Assembly: GCA_016715195.1 (NCBI GenBank)
Contig: JADKBB010000063.1
Location: 1 to 61,835 of the forward strand
Length of the DNA: 61,835 nucleotides
Direction of reading: 5' to 3'
Source: Candidatus Villigracilis proximus
GTDB taxonomy: Bacteria; Chloroflexota; Anaerolineae; Anaerolineales; Villigracilaceae
Notes under the pieces: model-generated
The model's database searches: none
Seen by the model: only the letters and a program-made list of their open reading frames with translations
What the model was told of the DNA's origin: nothing
In this document: one piece after another, positions 1 through 9,075 of the stretch
Layout of the letters: every line of letters starts with the position of its first letter
Position numbering within the stretch: position 1 is the stretch's first letter
Made by a program: the position numbers and the translations under genes

Positions 1-1
1 C

Positions 2-1427
2 TTTCACTCTTGCGCTCCCTCGCTAGCGTACAGCAGACTTACAGGTGGCCTGCCCACCGTCCCGTGGACAGCGCTCTCTGCAAGTGACTTCCTCGCGTTG
101 AATCGCATCACCTTCGGCGCAAGAGTGGAGGAACGCGCCCGCTTTGTAGAGATTGGTTTACAAGCCTACATCGAAGAACAACTCAATCACGAATCCATCA
201 ACGACCTCGCCTGCGACCTTCAACTTTCAACCTTCGACACATTAAAAATGGAAGCCAACGAACTCGAAGGAATCAGCAATCAACTCTTCGACGGCTATGA
301 CCGCGAGAAAGTCCCCAATGAATTGCGCCAGGCTACTTTCCTGCGACAACTTTATAGCAAGCGTCAACTCTACGAAGTGATGGTCGAATTTTGGAATGAC
401 CACTTCAACATTTTCATGGACAAGGAAAAGGAATTCTTCCTCAAGACTGTGGACGACCGCGAAGTGATTCGCAAACATGCGCTCGGCAATTTCCGTGACC
501 TCGTGTGGGCGTCTGCGCATTCACCAGCGATGATGATCTATCTCGACAATCAAGCCAACGAGAAAAGTCATCCCAACGAAAACTATGCGCGTGAACTGAT
601 GGAACTCCACACTCTTGGCGTGGATGGCGGCTACACTCAAAAAGATGTGATGGAACTCGCACGCTGTCTCACGGGTTGGAATGTGAAGGAACATTTCTGG
701 CTTGGCGATTTCGTCTTCAAGGAAGACCTGCATGACACAGGTGAGAAAAATATTTTGGGTCTTTCGATTCAACCGTCGGGTCAGGCAGAAGCGGAGCAAG
801 TCATCGAAATGCTGGTCATGCATCCATCCACTGCAAAATTTATCTGCACCAAACTTGCGCGTCGTTTCATCGCCGATAACCCGCCGCAGGCACTCATCGA
901 AAAAGCTGCGCAAACTTTTCTCAACACGAATGGCGATATCAAATCTGTCTTGCGTGTCATTCTGCTTGATGGTCTCCCGCTCGCGCAGCCCAAATACAAA
1001 CGCCCCGTTAATTTTCTTTTGTCCGCGCTGCGCATGCTCAACGTTGAAACCGATGGCATCGCGCTGCATGAATATCTCGTCCGCATGGGGCAGCTTTATT
1101 TCAACTGGCCCACGCCCGATGGTTACCCCGATTACAGTGAAGCCTGGCAGGGCAACCTCATGCCGCGCTGGCAATTTTCCTTCGCGCTGATTCGGGACGA
1201 ACTCGACGACACAAAACACAATCTCAAATTTATTGGATGTCTCGTCTACTGGCATTTTACAAGACGATATAGATCCAATTACATCTTTATTATTAGGCGC
1301 CCCTTTAGAACGCTTCGCCCGTAACGAAATAATTGACTCCGTCCGAGCAGCAGGCGCCACCGACGAAGAGACTCGTCAAATCATCGCCGCAAGCATCATC
1401 GCTTCGCCTGCATTTCAATGGCGGTAA
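2..1427 (+). CDS. DUF1800 family protein, 5' end outside window, one frameshift
   Basis: The frame is open from base 2, so the gene begins before the window. The landmark NRITFG near base 98 is where DUF1800 proteins normally start to be conserved, which makes the TTG at 98 an unlikely true start. Diagnostic stretches are WNDHFN and NENYARELMELHTLG followed by GGYTQKDV, all typical of DUF1800. Around 1205-1235 the frame breaks: the first frame runs into an unrelated tail ending at 1324, while the next frame continues with the expected family C-terminus IIASPAFQWR and stops at 1425-1427. One base has been lost or gained, probably a sequencing error. The family is of unknown function and is usually paired with DUF1501, as here; the downstream gene begins 7 bases after the stop. 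Confidence 0.85.
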
Positions 1428-1434
1428 TTTAACT

Positions 1435-2649
1435 ATGGAGTGCAACAGCTTGCTGTTGCAAAACCAAACCCTCCCTACCTGGCTCCCCCGCTTATCCTTT
1501 GCCCCAGTCAACACCGCCCCGCGCGGAGATACACTCGTCGTCGTCTTTCTCCGCGGCGCAGCGGATGTGCTCAACATGGTCGTGCCGCACGGCGAAGACG
1601 CATATTATCAATTGCGGCCTTCGTTGGGAATTGCAAGGCCTGATGATTCAAAAAAGAAGAAAGAGGAAAGAACAGTTGACTTGGATGGGTTTTTTGGCTT
1701 GCATCCAAATATGAGTCCCTTGCTTGAAGCATGGCAAAGTGAACAGCTTGCCATCATCCACGCTTGCGGCGCACCTGACGAATCGCGCAGTCACTTCAAA
1801 GCGATGGAACTCATGGAGCGCGGCGTGGACGATGAACGCGGTCCCGCCTCAGGTTGGATCGGACGTCACCTCGCCACGTTGAACACGGGCAACTCATCAC
1901 CATTGCGTGCCGTGGGAATGGGAACCCGTCCGCAACGCAGTTTGAGCGGAAGTGTGCCTGTCTCCGCCCTGCGCTCGATTACAGATTTTCATCTTGGCGG
2001 TGATGTACGTGCTTTACAGCAAATGCGCGCCGCATTGGAAACAGTTTATGTAGGCGATATCTTGGGACAAGATACATTATCCATCATGGATACTCTCCAA
2101 AAACTAGACCCCACAAATTACCAATCTCCAATCTCCAATAATTACCCCGACACCGAATTCGGCCTTGCTCTCAAACAAACCGCCATGCTCATCAAAGCCG
2201 AAGTCGGTCTCGAAGTCTCAGCCATTGACCTTGGCGGTTGGGACACGCACTTTACTCAAGGTTCGATGACTGGGCTCATGCCAAATCTAATGAAAGACCT
2301 CGCCGAAGGTCTCGCCGCCTTCCATGCCGATATGGCAGACCATCAAAATCAACTCACCACCGTCACCATGTCCGAGTTTGGACGGCGTGCCTCTGAAAAC
2401 GGCAGCCTCGGCACAGACCACGGTCACGGCAGTATGATGATGGTCTTGGGTGGAAATGTGGACGGCGGCAAAGTCCACGGGCAGTGGCCGGGGCTGGAGG
2501 AAGGTCAACTGATTGGGCCGGGTGATTTAGCGGTCACCACCGATTATCGTGATGTACTTTCTGAAATATTAACCAAACGATTAAATAACCCCGCCACAAA
2601 TGAGATATTCCCTGAATATCAACCGATCATGCCAAATGTGATTTTTTAA
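1435..2649 (+). CDS. DUF1501 family protein
   Basis: 404 residues from the ATG at 1435, which lies just after the DUF1800 stop; the frame is open further upstream but that part overlaps the DUF1800 gene. The family signature is clear: DTLVVVFLRGAADVLNMVVP near the N-terminus, a DESRSHFKAMELMERG stretch, and GTDHGHGSMMMVLGG near the C-terminus. DUF1501 belongs to the alkaline-phosphatase/sulfatase-like fold group and is commonly co-encoded with DUF1800; substrate unknown. The N-terminus is odd: the first ten codons coincide with a hairpin repeat (1437-1460) that recurs elsewhere in the window, so the present start may be a product of repeat insertion. No typical Tat signal is seen, although many family members have one. 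Confidence 0.88.
   Translation: MECNSLLLQNQTLPTWLPRLSFAPVNTAPRGDTLVVVFLRGAADVLNMVVPHGEDAYYQLRPSLGIARPDDSKKKKEERTVDLDGFFGLHPNMSPLLEAWQSEQLAIIHACGAPDESRSHFKAMELMERGVDDERGPASGWIGRHLATLNTGNSSPLRAVGMGTRPQRSLSGSVPVSALRSITDFHLGGDVRALQQMRAALETVYVGDILGQDTLSIMDTLQKLDPTNYQSPISNNYPDTEFGLALKQTAMLIKAEVGLEVSAIDLGGWDTHFTQGSMTGLMPNLMKDLAEGLAAFHADMADHQNQLTTVTMSEFGRRASENGSLGTDHGHGSMMMVLGGNVDGGKVHGQWPGLEEGQLIGPGDLAVTTDYRDVLSEILTKRLNNPATNEIFPEYQPIMPNVIF
1437..1460 (+). repeat. CUUG-loop hairpin repeat, copy 1
   Basis: GGAGT followed by a 7-bp stem GCAACAG / CTGTTGC closed by the loop CTTG; an outer T-A pair makes it 8 bp. Copies 2 (35800-35829) and 3 (35887-35909, minus) keep GGAGT, the inner CAG..CTG and the CTTG loop but change the outer stem bases on both sides. 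This copy lies on the start codon region of the DUF1501 gene. Confidence 0.75.
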
Positions 2650-2758
2650 AACTTGAATATATTCTTTATCCGTTTATCCGTTTTGCGCAGTAATCCGTTA
2701 CTGAATCCGCTTATACAGGTTATATAAAATATTTTTTATTTTTGTAGCAACTGTAAAT

Positions 2759-3788
2759 TTATGGGCTTCCAAAATCTACAACAATATAATCCCCATACGC
2801 GCCATTTGAAAAATATGCATATCCGACCCCGATTTCCGTTGACCGTGGATTTAAGATCGCGTCACGATGGATCTGGTCGCTCATCCACCAGCTCATTGCC
2901 GCCTGCGGACCGCCTCCACCGTAGATGATTTCTTCTGAATATGAAGGCGAATACCCTGAAGCCAGAATACGAGAGTAAGCTGATGAGCCATCCGAACCGG
3001 TATGACTGATCATGTTATTACATGCCATGTCTGCGGCGTGACCTTGTGCAGATGCAGCAAGCAGTGAGTTAACTGTCAACGCGGGCAGACCGGCGTTTGC
3101 GCGTTCTGCGTTTATTAACGATGCGATCTGACTGATATATCCCGCATTAGAACTGTAGTTGCAGTTGGTTGTAGTCGTTGTTGTCGTATTGACTGATTGC
3201 GTCGGGCTTGTGCTCGAAGAACTGGTTGGGACAATGACGCCGCTGCCCACAACGATCTTTACCCAGAATGTTTTTTCAACACCGATCATCACGATCTTGT
3301 CTGCTGAGTTGTGTAATGTGAAATACCCGGTGTATGTCCCGCTGGCCGCGGGTGCGGTCAAGTCGACAGAGACGAGTGCTTTCTCACTCGAAACAGTAAC
3401 AGGTATCGGCGCGGAAAGAGGCGCTCCCATTGCGTCACCGGCTGCAAAGACCAGCGTGTAATTGATCCACGGGCAGGTGCCGGTATTTTGAAATTCCCAT
3501 GTCTTTGTAAATTTTTCGTTCGGCTTCACTTGCGTGTTGTCTTGAATGGTCACGTCACGTAAAAGTACGGCGCCGTCAGTGCAGTTTGGCGGAGCGGTGA
3601 TCGCAATCGTTGGCGTGATGACAATCTCTGAAGTTGGGGTCAACGTGGGAGGAACATAGGATTGTTTGGGGGGGCAGCGTGGCTGTTACGAAATCTGGTC
3701 CAACCGTGGGAGGATTTGAATCGGTTGAGACGGAAATGCAGGACGTCAGCAAAGTTGTGATTAACAGCGTGTAAAAAAATCTTTTCAT
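2759..3788 (-). CDS. CAP-domain lipoprotein with Ig-like domain, frameshifted at a G7 tract
   Basis: The first frame (from ATG at 3788) encodes a lipoprotein signal peptide ending in LLTSC and a Ser/Thr/Pro-rich linker. At the run of seven G (3668-3674; C on the coding strand) the frame must shift to enter the main body. That body has an NBR1-like Ig domain (LLRDVTIQDNTQVKP, WEFQNTGTCPW) and a C-terminal CAP/SCP domain starting at LINAERANAGLPALT, with a conserved HAADMA His, ISHTGSDGSS and a late HRDAILNP motif. The product is probably anchored on the outer face of the cytoplasmic membrane. The homopolymer makes a base-call error likely; phase variation is possible but unproven. CAP proteins in bacteria have no agreed single function. 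Confidence 0.82.
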
Positions 3789-3831
3789 TTTTTACCTTGT
3801 TTTTAGAAATTATGCAAATTGATTTTCATCA

Positions 3832-3917
3832 GAGATACCCATGCAGGTGCAATGCGATCAGTGATAAAAAAGGATGTTTTTAAATCTTTGTTCACATTGT
3901 GCCCGTATGGGTATCTC
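3832..3917. repeat. Imperfect inverted repeat, 86 bp
   Basis: Arms GAGATACCCAT (3832-3842) and ATGGGTATCTC (3907-3917) match perfectly; the similarity extends inward to about 23 bp with a few mismatches, leaving a 40-bp AT-rich centre. It fills the gap between two minus-strand genes. Looks like a small MITE-like or REP-like unit; no gene inside. Confidence 0.6.
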
Positions 3918-3944
3918 CGTTCATCAAGGCGGACCTTATGTACT

Positions 3945-6167
3945 TTAAAACATCATCATCTGTCCCGTGGATTTTTCGACGGGGTCGCTGGCGATCTGTT
4001 CTTCAAATGTTTCGCGGGTCAAGATCGGGACCTTGAGCAGGGTGCGCAATAAACGATATTTCACCAGCGGATGCTTTTTCAAGCGCGCCGCGAGCGATGG
4101 GTCGCGATCCTGCTTATAGGCGGCGAGTGCTGCCCGTCCGCCGGGGATGACAATGATGGTGTCTGGAGCGGAATCCTGCAATGCACGCCCGAGCAGGGCC
4201 GAAGCCAATACGTTAAATGTACGTACCCTGTTTCCGTTTTCTTCCCAGTGCAGAAGTTTATCCTGCTTGCGCGTTGTATAGTTTAATCTTTTTCCGACGG
4301 CTTCGATCAGTTTGTAAATATTATTTAATTCTTCGCGCCGTGTTGCTGCAATATCCTCATCACGCAATTTCCAGGAGCCTGTTTCTCTTTCTGCGTACGA
4401 ATTTAAAATGGCGTAGATCAAACCTTTGGATGGCGTGAGTAATCCCATAAAACGCGGATATAGATCTTCTTCGATCTCAAGATAAATCGCCTTTTGATTC
4501 TTTTGTAAATAATTTACCACCGCAATTTCAACACGGTCTGAAAGTGATTCGTTTTCTTCACTCGAAGAACGCAATCCCCACATTCCGGTATCAACACCTT
4601 CGCCCGTTGAGTGGTGAATAAAACGCTCATCATTTTTCAACACAGATTCAAACAGGGCGTTTGTCTTTCGCAGTGCTTCATCAAATTCCTGCTCAGGGAT
4701 CTTAAGAGAATCTGCTTCGGCTAAAGCGATCAAGCCTGCGGCGTGAATATGTAAATAAAGCGCAGGTTCGCCGCGCAACAGAAGATACTCTTGAATTGCA
4801 TTGAGTAAAATATCTGCGCTTGTTTTTTTTGCTTTTTGTTTTTGCTCGTTCTTCCATACGACTTGCACTGCATCATGTTCGGTGCGCAATGCCACACTTT
4901 GCAGCGAAAACTTTGCCGCGCTTGCCGCCGTAAAAGCGGATGTAAGAAATGCAGGCTCAGGTTCAGGCAGCAGCGCAAAAAACGTCACGCCTTCGGGCAG
5001 CAGGTCACCCAGATGATTGAAAGCAGAATTCAACGCGGTGGCGTTCCATGCCCAATCGTAGCGGCGGCGGCGCAGCGCAACTTTATACGGCTCCACCGCA
5101 TCCTTGCCCCACAGCCAGCCCGCCCACAACGCAGAGAGAGTCCAAAACGCCTGATTAGGACGCGGCACCGAGCCGATCACTGCCGCAATCGGAATTTCCT
5201 TTTTGACAATATTTGCGAGGTCTTTCAAACGCCCTTCGTAGATTAAGATGCCGCCGCTCTCTGGCAGTTTATTCGGCCACGCTTCAACCGTGACCGTTGA
5301 ACCGGTTTCTGTCCACAGGCTTAATCCACGCTCAAGCATCATCCACACATTATGCTCGCGGAATTGATTCGGCGTACTCAACTGCTTCGGCCGTGGACGT
5401 TCCGCCGGGTGGGCCCAGATCGTATTGCCCGCATCACACGCGACAAGGATCAGGGCGGTCAATGCGCGTTTTCTTTCGGCTGATAAATTTAAACTATCAA
5501 GACGGTTGATAACTGTTGTGATCACATACAGCGGACGCGGTAAATAATATCCGATGGCTTCTTCGGCGTAGATGCGGTCTTCATTGTTTAAGGCGACAAC
5601 TTTTTCAAAAGCGCGTGAGCGATGCAGAGTATCTGTCTCTGCGATTTTTTTGACACGTTCAATATCTTCTTCGGTGACGCTATGCTCGCCCGAGTCACCG
5701 CAGTGCGGACATTCATAAATGCGCGCGTAGGGAATATCCTCCCCTTTGCGCCATAAAAAGGAATGAGCATATATTTTTTGTTCGCATTTTTCGCATGACG
5801 TGAGATACAAAGATTGTAGATGCCCCGCGAGTCTTTCGTCCCCTTTTTTGACTGCGCCCAGATCTGCGAGTGCGGCTGTGAATTCAGATTGCGCCGGCGG
5901 ATTGGCAAACATCTCCAGCAGAAAGCGGGTGACCGGGTTATTCGCCGTCACCAGCACGCGATATCCGCTGCGGGCGGCTTCAAGTACCAGCCGCGGGGAG
6001 AATCCGAATGGGTCGAGCAACCAGCTACCGGCTAGAGGTTGACCCGTGCCGGCTGTCTGTTGTGAGAGCCAGGCAGAGATCACTCCGTCTTCAAGCGCGG
6101 GAAGAAAGCGCGAGAGCGGTCCCGACTCTGTGTGACCTAATCCGGCGACGTACGGTTGAAAATCCAT
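3945..6167 (-). CDS. DNA-methylase-like protein with zinc ribbon, catalytic motif not found
   Basis: 740 residues. The N-terminal part resembles the AdoMet-binding motif of adenine-specific DNA methylases: LLDPFGFSPRLVLEAARSGY followed by VLVTANNPVTRFLLEMFANP. About residue 130 there is a zinc ribbon, CEKC then CPHCG. The middle section (RRRRYDWAWNATALNSAFNHL, then LLPEGVTFFALLPEPEP) looks like the end of a COG1743-type methylase domain. I could not find a D/NPPY or similar catalytic tetrapeptide, so activity is doubtful. The remaining C-terminal 300 residues are helical-looking and unrecognised. Transcribed after the methyltransferase and glycosyltransferase genes but with 36 bases between. 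Function unknown; it may bind DNA or RNA without methylating it. Confidence 0.6.
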   Translation of the reverse strand: MDFQPYVAGLGHTESGPLSRFLPALEDGVISAWLSQQTAGTGQPLAGSWLLDPFGFSPRLVLEAARSGYRVLVTANNPVTRFLLEMFANPPAQSEFTAALADLGAVKKGDERLAGHLQSLYLTSCEKCEQKIYAHSFLWRKGEDIPYARIYECPHCGDSGEHSVTEEDIERVKKIAETDTLHRSRAFEKVVALNNEDRIYAEEAIGYYLPRPLYVITTVINRLDSLNLSAERKRALTALILVACDAGNTIWAHPAERPRPKQLSTPNQFREHNVWMMLERGLSLWTETGSTVTVEAWPNKLPESGGILIYEGRLKDLANIVKKEIPIAAVIGSVPRPNQAFWTLSALWAGWLWGKDAVEPYKVALRRRRYDWAWNATALNSAFNHLGDLLPEGVTFFALLPEPEPAFLTSAFTAASAAKFSLQSVALRTEHDAVQVVWKNEQKQKAKKTSADILLNAIQEYLLLRGEPALYLHIHAAGLIALAEADSLKIPEQEFDEALRKTNALFESVLKNDERFIHHSTGEGVDTGMWGLRSSSEENESLSDRVEIAVVNYLQKNQKAIYLEIEEDLYPRFMGLLTPSKGLIYAILNSYAERETGSWKLRDEDIAATRREELNNIYKLIEAVGKRLNYTTRKQDKLLHWEENGNRVRTFNVLASALLGRALQDSAPDTIIVIPGGRAALAAYKQDRDPSLAARLKKHPLVKYRLLRTLLKVPILTRETFEEQIASDPVEKSTGQMMMF

Positions 6168-6203
6168 CTTGGGTTAAGTATACATCCCCCGTGAAAAACG
6201 CGT

Positions 6204-6887
6204 TTATAACTTTTTGGCGGCAAATAATTCAAACAGCGGAATCGGCCAATAAAGTGTGGCGATGGGTTCGATGCGCGAGATTGGCGCGAGCTCGGTTTTG
6301 ATCTCGGCGATGCCGCGCTCGTGATACGCGCCGGAATATTCGGGGCCGGCGATCTTGCGCCCGATGCGATATAGAATATTTTCCGTAGGCCCGGAGACGA
6401 TCAACTGTCCGCCCGGTTTGAGCAGTGTGAGAAGTTCATTCAAGGTGCGCGGCAGATCTTTAACATGCTCAAGCACATCCAGCGCGATGATGAGATCAAA
6501 AGAATTTGCGGGCAGGTCGCTGATGTTTGTTTTGGATGCATCTTTCACTTCCACATTCTTTGCGAGCGGAATATGAACCTGCACGCTTTCAAGCGGAAGC
6601 AAGTCCACGTCCATCGCTGTGACCTGATTGCTGATCTGCGAAAGATAGGGGAGCATCACGCCGCTGCCGCAGCCAAAATCCAGGATGCGTTCATAAGATG
6701 TTGGGCGTTGAATGTGTTCCATCACTTTGCGCAGTCGCTGCCAGAAAAGCCAGTTGATGATCGGGTTGCGATGTGAGTATGCGGGAAATGCAGCTTCATC
6801 CAAACGGCCTGACTCGGTTTGTGCGAGTACCTGACGGATGGCGTTGCGATAGCGTGTTTTATAAGTGTTGAAGTCAGTTGTTTTCAT
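6204..6887 (-). CDS. Class I SAM-dependent methyltransferase
   Basis: 227 residues with the Rossmann-type AdoMet site ILDFGCGSGVMLPYL (motif I), an acidic second-strand end AMDVDLLPLE, and a motif IV/post-I region FDLIIALDVLEHVKDLP typical of UbiE/Methyltransf_11 enzymes. LLKPGGQLIVSGPTEN follows. The substrate cannot be read from sequence. Its start overlaps the end of the preceding glycosyltransferase gene by 4 bases (ATGA), so the two are translated from one message and may act on the same lipid or glycan. Confidence 0.85.
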   Translation of the reverse strand: MKTTDFNTYKTRYRNAIRQVLAQTESGRLDEAAFPAYSHRNPIINWLFWQRLRKVMEHIQRPTSYERILDFGCGSGVMLPYLSQISNQVTAMDVDLLPLESVQVHIPLAKNVEVKDASKTNISDLPANSFDLIIALDVLEHVKDLPRTLNELLTLLKPGGQLIVSGPTENILYRIGRKIAGPEYSGAYHERGIAEIKTELAPISRIEPIATLYWPIPLFELFAAKKL

Positions 6888-7849
6888 AGTGAATCTGAAA
6901 GCGCCTTGCGTGGAGTGGAGTTCATATCAATTTCAATCGCAGATAATAAAATTTGAATTCCTAAAATTACAGAGAGTGTAGGCAGCATAACGGTGCCGGT
7001 GGGGGCGGGGATATTCTGACTCGCGTATTCGATCCATTTTACGCTGCCGAAGATTCCGCCAAATAATAAAAGTGGAATGCCGATCATCAAATACAGCGAC
7101 ATCATCGAAAAATCATAGATGTAATATCTTAATAAGATGCGCCGCAAAAAAGTGATGAGTAATTTAAATGGAAATTCAAACAAGGAACGTCGAATGGAAA
7201 GACTCGATGTTTCATTTCGATAACGCGCCGGAATGGGAATGTCTATGACCAGTGCGCCGATTAAGTATAAATTTGCGAGCATGGATGTTTCAAAGTAGTA
7301 GCGGTGATCTATTTTCTTAAGTGGAAGCTGTGTGAGAACCTCGGCGCGGATGGCGAAGAATCCGTTTGTTGGGTCGAAGATGCTCCAATATCCGGTCGCG
7401 GCTTTGGTCAGAAAACTTAACCCCAAATTTCCGATGCGGCGTACGAAAGGCATTTGTAACAACGACTGAAAATCACGAAAGCGATTGCCTTTTACATAAT
7501 CAGCTTTGCCCAAAATGAGCGGCGTGATGAGTGCAGGGATGTGCGCCGGATCCATTTGACCGTCGCCGTCGATCTTGACCACGATCTGCGCGCCGAGTTC
7601 GAGCGCCTTACGAAAGCCGGAGATCATCGCTCCGCCCACGCCCAAGTTTTCGGTGTGATGAATCAGGGTGATGCGGCTGTCTTTTTTTGCGGCAGCAGTT
7701 ACCAGGTCAGAAGTGGAATCGGGCGAAGCATCGTCCACGACAATAATATGTTTGATATATGCAGGCAAATCCTGTAAAACAGATTCAATATTCTGCTCCA
7801 CCCGATAGGCGGGAATGACCGTTGCAATAGCATAAGCAGTAAAATTCAT
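6884..7849 (-). CDS. Family 2 glycosyltransferase with C-terminal membrane segments
   Basis: 321 residues. N-terminal GT2 domain: TVIPAYRVEQNIESVL, IIVVDDASPDSTSDLV, NLGVGGAMISGFRKAL and the metal-binding VKIDGDGQMDP (a DxD-type motif). The overall pattern resembles dolichol-phosphate-mannose-synthase-like enzymes that transfer a sugar to polyprenyl phosphate. Two hydrophobic segments near the C-terminus (YLMIGIPLLLFGGIFG and MLPTLSVILGIQILLSAI) anchor it in the membrane. Start ATG at 7849 lies about 50 bases from the divergent signalling gene at 7900. Sugar donor and acceptor unknown. Confidence 0.87.
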   Translation of the reverse strand: MNFTAYAIATVIPAYRVEQNIESVLQDLPAYIKHIIVVDDASPDSTSDLVTAAAKKDSRITLIHHTENLGVGGAMISGFRKALELGAQIVVKIDGDGQMDPAHIPALITPLILGKADYVKGNRFRDFQSLLQMPFVRRIGNLGLSFLTKAATGYWSIFDPTNGFFAIRAEVLTQLPLKKIDHRYYFETSMLANLYLIGALVIDIPIPARYRNETSSLSIRRSLFEFPFKLLITFLRRILLRYYIYDFSMMSLYLMIGIPLLLFGGIFGSVKWIEYASQNIPAPTGTVMLPTLSVILGIQILLSAIEIDMNSTPRKALSDSL

Positions 7850-7899
7850 CGCAAAGATTGTACCCGAAAAGGTGATAGAATCGGCGAAAGGAAAAAAAC

Positions 7900-9051
7900 A
7901 TGGCGCCCGGGGAACAAATTCTCATTGTTGAAAGTGATCCAGATATTGCCGATTTGATCGGAAGACAGTCTTTACAGCCGCTTGGATATCAGGTGACTGT
8001 GGTTGGCGATGCTGCTTCTGCGATCAAATTTGCGATTCAAACGACCCCGAGCCTGATCCTCGCCAATTTAAATTTACCAGGCCTGAGCGGAAAAGACATG
8101 CTTGCCGCGTTGAACGCGCAAGGTGTGAAATCTCCCGTGATCGTCATTGCTGAAAAGGGACAGGAATCAGATGCGATTCAAGCTTTCCGGCTTGGCGCGT
8201 CAGATGTGATCTTCTGGCCGGTACGTGATGCGGAAGTTGTTTCCATTGTTGAACGTGCTTTAAGTCAGACTCGCGAATCGCGTGAACGGCAAAAAATGGG
8301 CAGCCAAATTGACTCGATGAACGCCGAGTTGCAAAAAAGATTGCGCGATCTAACGACGATCCTTTCCACGGCCAAGGCTGTGGTTTCGATCACAGATCAG
8401 CGTGTATTGTTTGACCGAATTCTTGAAAGCGCCTTGCAGGTGGCCGAAGCGGATATTTGCTGGCTGATGCTGCGTGAAGAACGCAGCAATGCGTATTTGC
8501 TGCGCGCACAGCGTAACCTGCCTGAAGCATGGGCCAAGAAAATGAATCAGCCCGTGGATGATGGCATCAGTTCGCTGGTTGCGCTTTCAGGGGAGAGTCT
8601 GGTGATGAGTGGTTCTCCATTACAAAAATTAAAAGTTTCGGCTTTGGGCAAATCAATCGGTGTGATTCCGATCAAGATCCAAAGCGAAGTGATCGGGTTG
8701 CTGATCGTCGCGAGAAAAATAGACCGTGAGATCACCCGCGAAGCGCAGACTCTGCTGGAAGCCATGGCAGATTATGCTTCAATTTCACTGGTCAATGCGC
8801 GTTTGTTCCGCGCGTTGGAAAAAAATGCTGAAAGTGCGCGCACAGGTGAAAAGCATCGCTATGCGGCGCTTGAAGCAGTGCGGAATTCCATTCAGACCGA
8901 ACTACAGGCGGCAAGTTATCCGCTTAATCTGGTGTTGACGGAGATGCCGGGTGCGCTTAACCCTGAGCAAAGGCAGGCGCTTGAATCTGTGCAGGGGGCG
9001 CTCCAGCGTCTTTCGCGTTCTTCTGAAAAGACCGTTGTTCCCAATAAATAA
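7900..9051 (+). CDS. Pseudo-receiver plus GAF signalling protein
   Basis: 383 residues. Residues 1-125 have a response-regulator receiver fold (ILIVESDPDIADLI at the start, VIVIAEKGQESDAIQAFRLGA later), but the phospho-acceptor position reads SLILANLNLPGLSG, where families have an Asp in place of the second Asn-type position (xLLDLxLPG). Asp is replaced by Asn, so it is probably not phosphorylated in the usual way. A coiled coil near 140-160 is followed by a GAF domain (about 165-310) and a helical tail. No output DNA-binding or kinase domain is present, so it likely works with the sensor kinase encoded 24 bases downstream. Confidence 0.82.
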   Translation: MAPGEQILIVESDPDIADLIGRQSLQPLGYQVTVVGDAASAIKFAIQTTPSLILANLNLPGLSGKDMLAALNAQGVKSPVIVIAEKGQESDAIQAFRLGASDVIFWPVRDAEVVSIVERALSQTRESRERQKMGSQIDSMNAELQKRLRDLTTILSTAKAVVSITDQRVLFDRILESALQVAEADICWLMLREERSNAYLLRAQRNLPEAWAKKMNQPVDDGISSLVALSGESLVMSGSPLQKLKVSALGKSIGVIPIKIQSEVIGLLIVARKIDREITREAQTLLEAMADYASISLVNARLFRALEKNAESARTGEKHRYAALEAVRNSIQTELQAASYPLNLVLTEMPGALNPEQRQALESVQGALQRLSRSSEKTVVPNK

Positions 9052-9075
9052 AGTAGAAAAGATTACACTGATCCC

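Noticed and set aside
521..1360. 279-codon minus-strand frame opposite DUF1800
   Set aside because: Lies fully antisense to a recognised gene and shows no domain; a codon-usage shadow.
3668..3674. G7 tract as a phase-variation switch in the CAP lipoprotein
   Set aside because: Possible, but six other genes in the window have comparable single-base breaks, so sequence error is the simpler reading.
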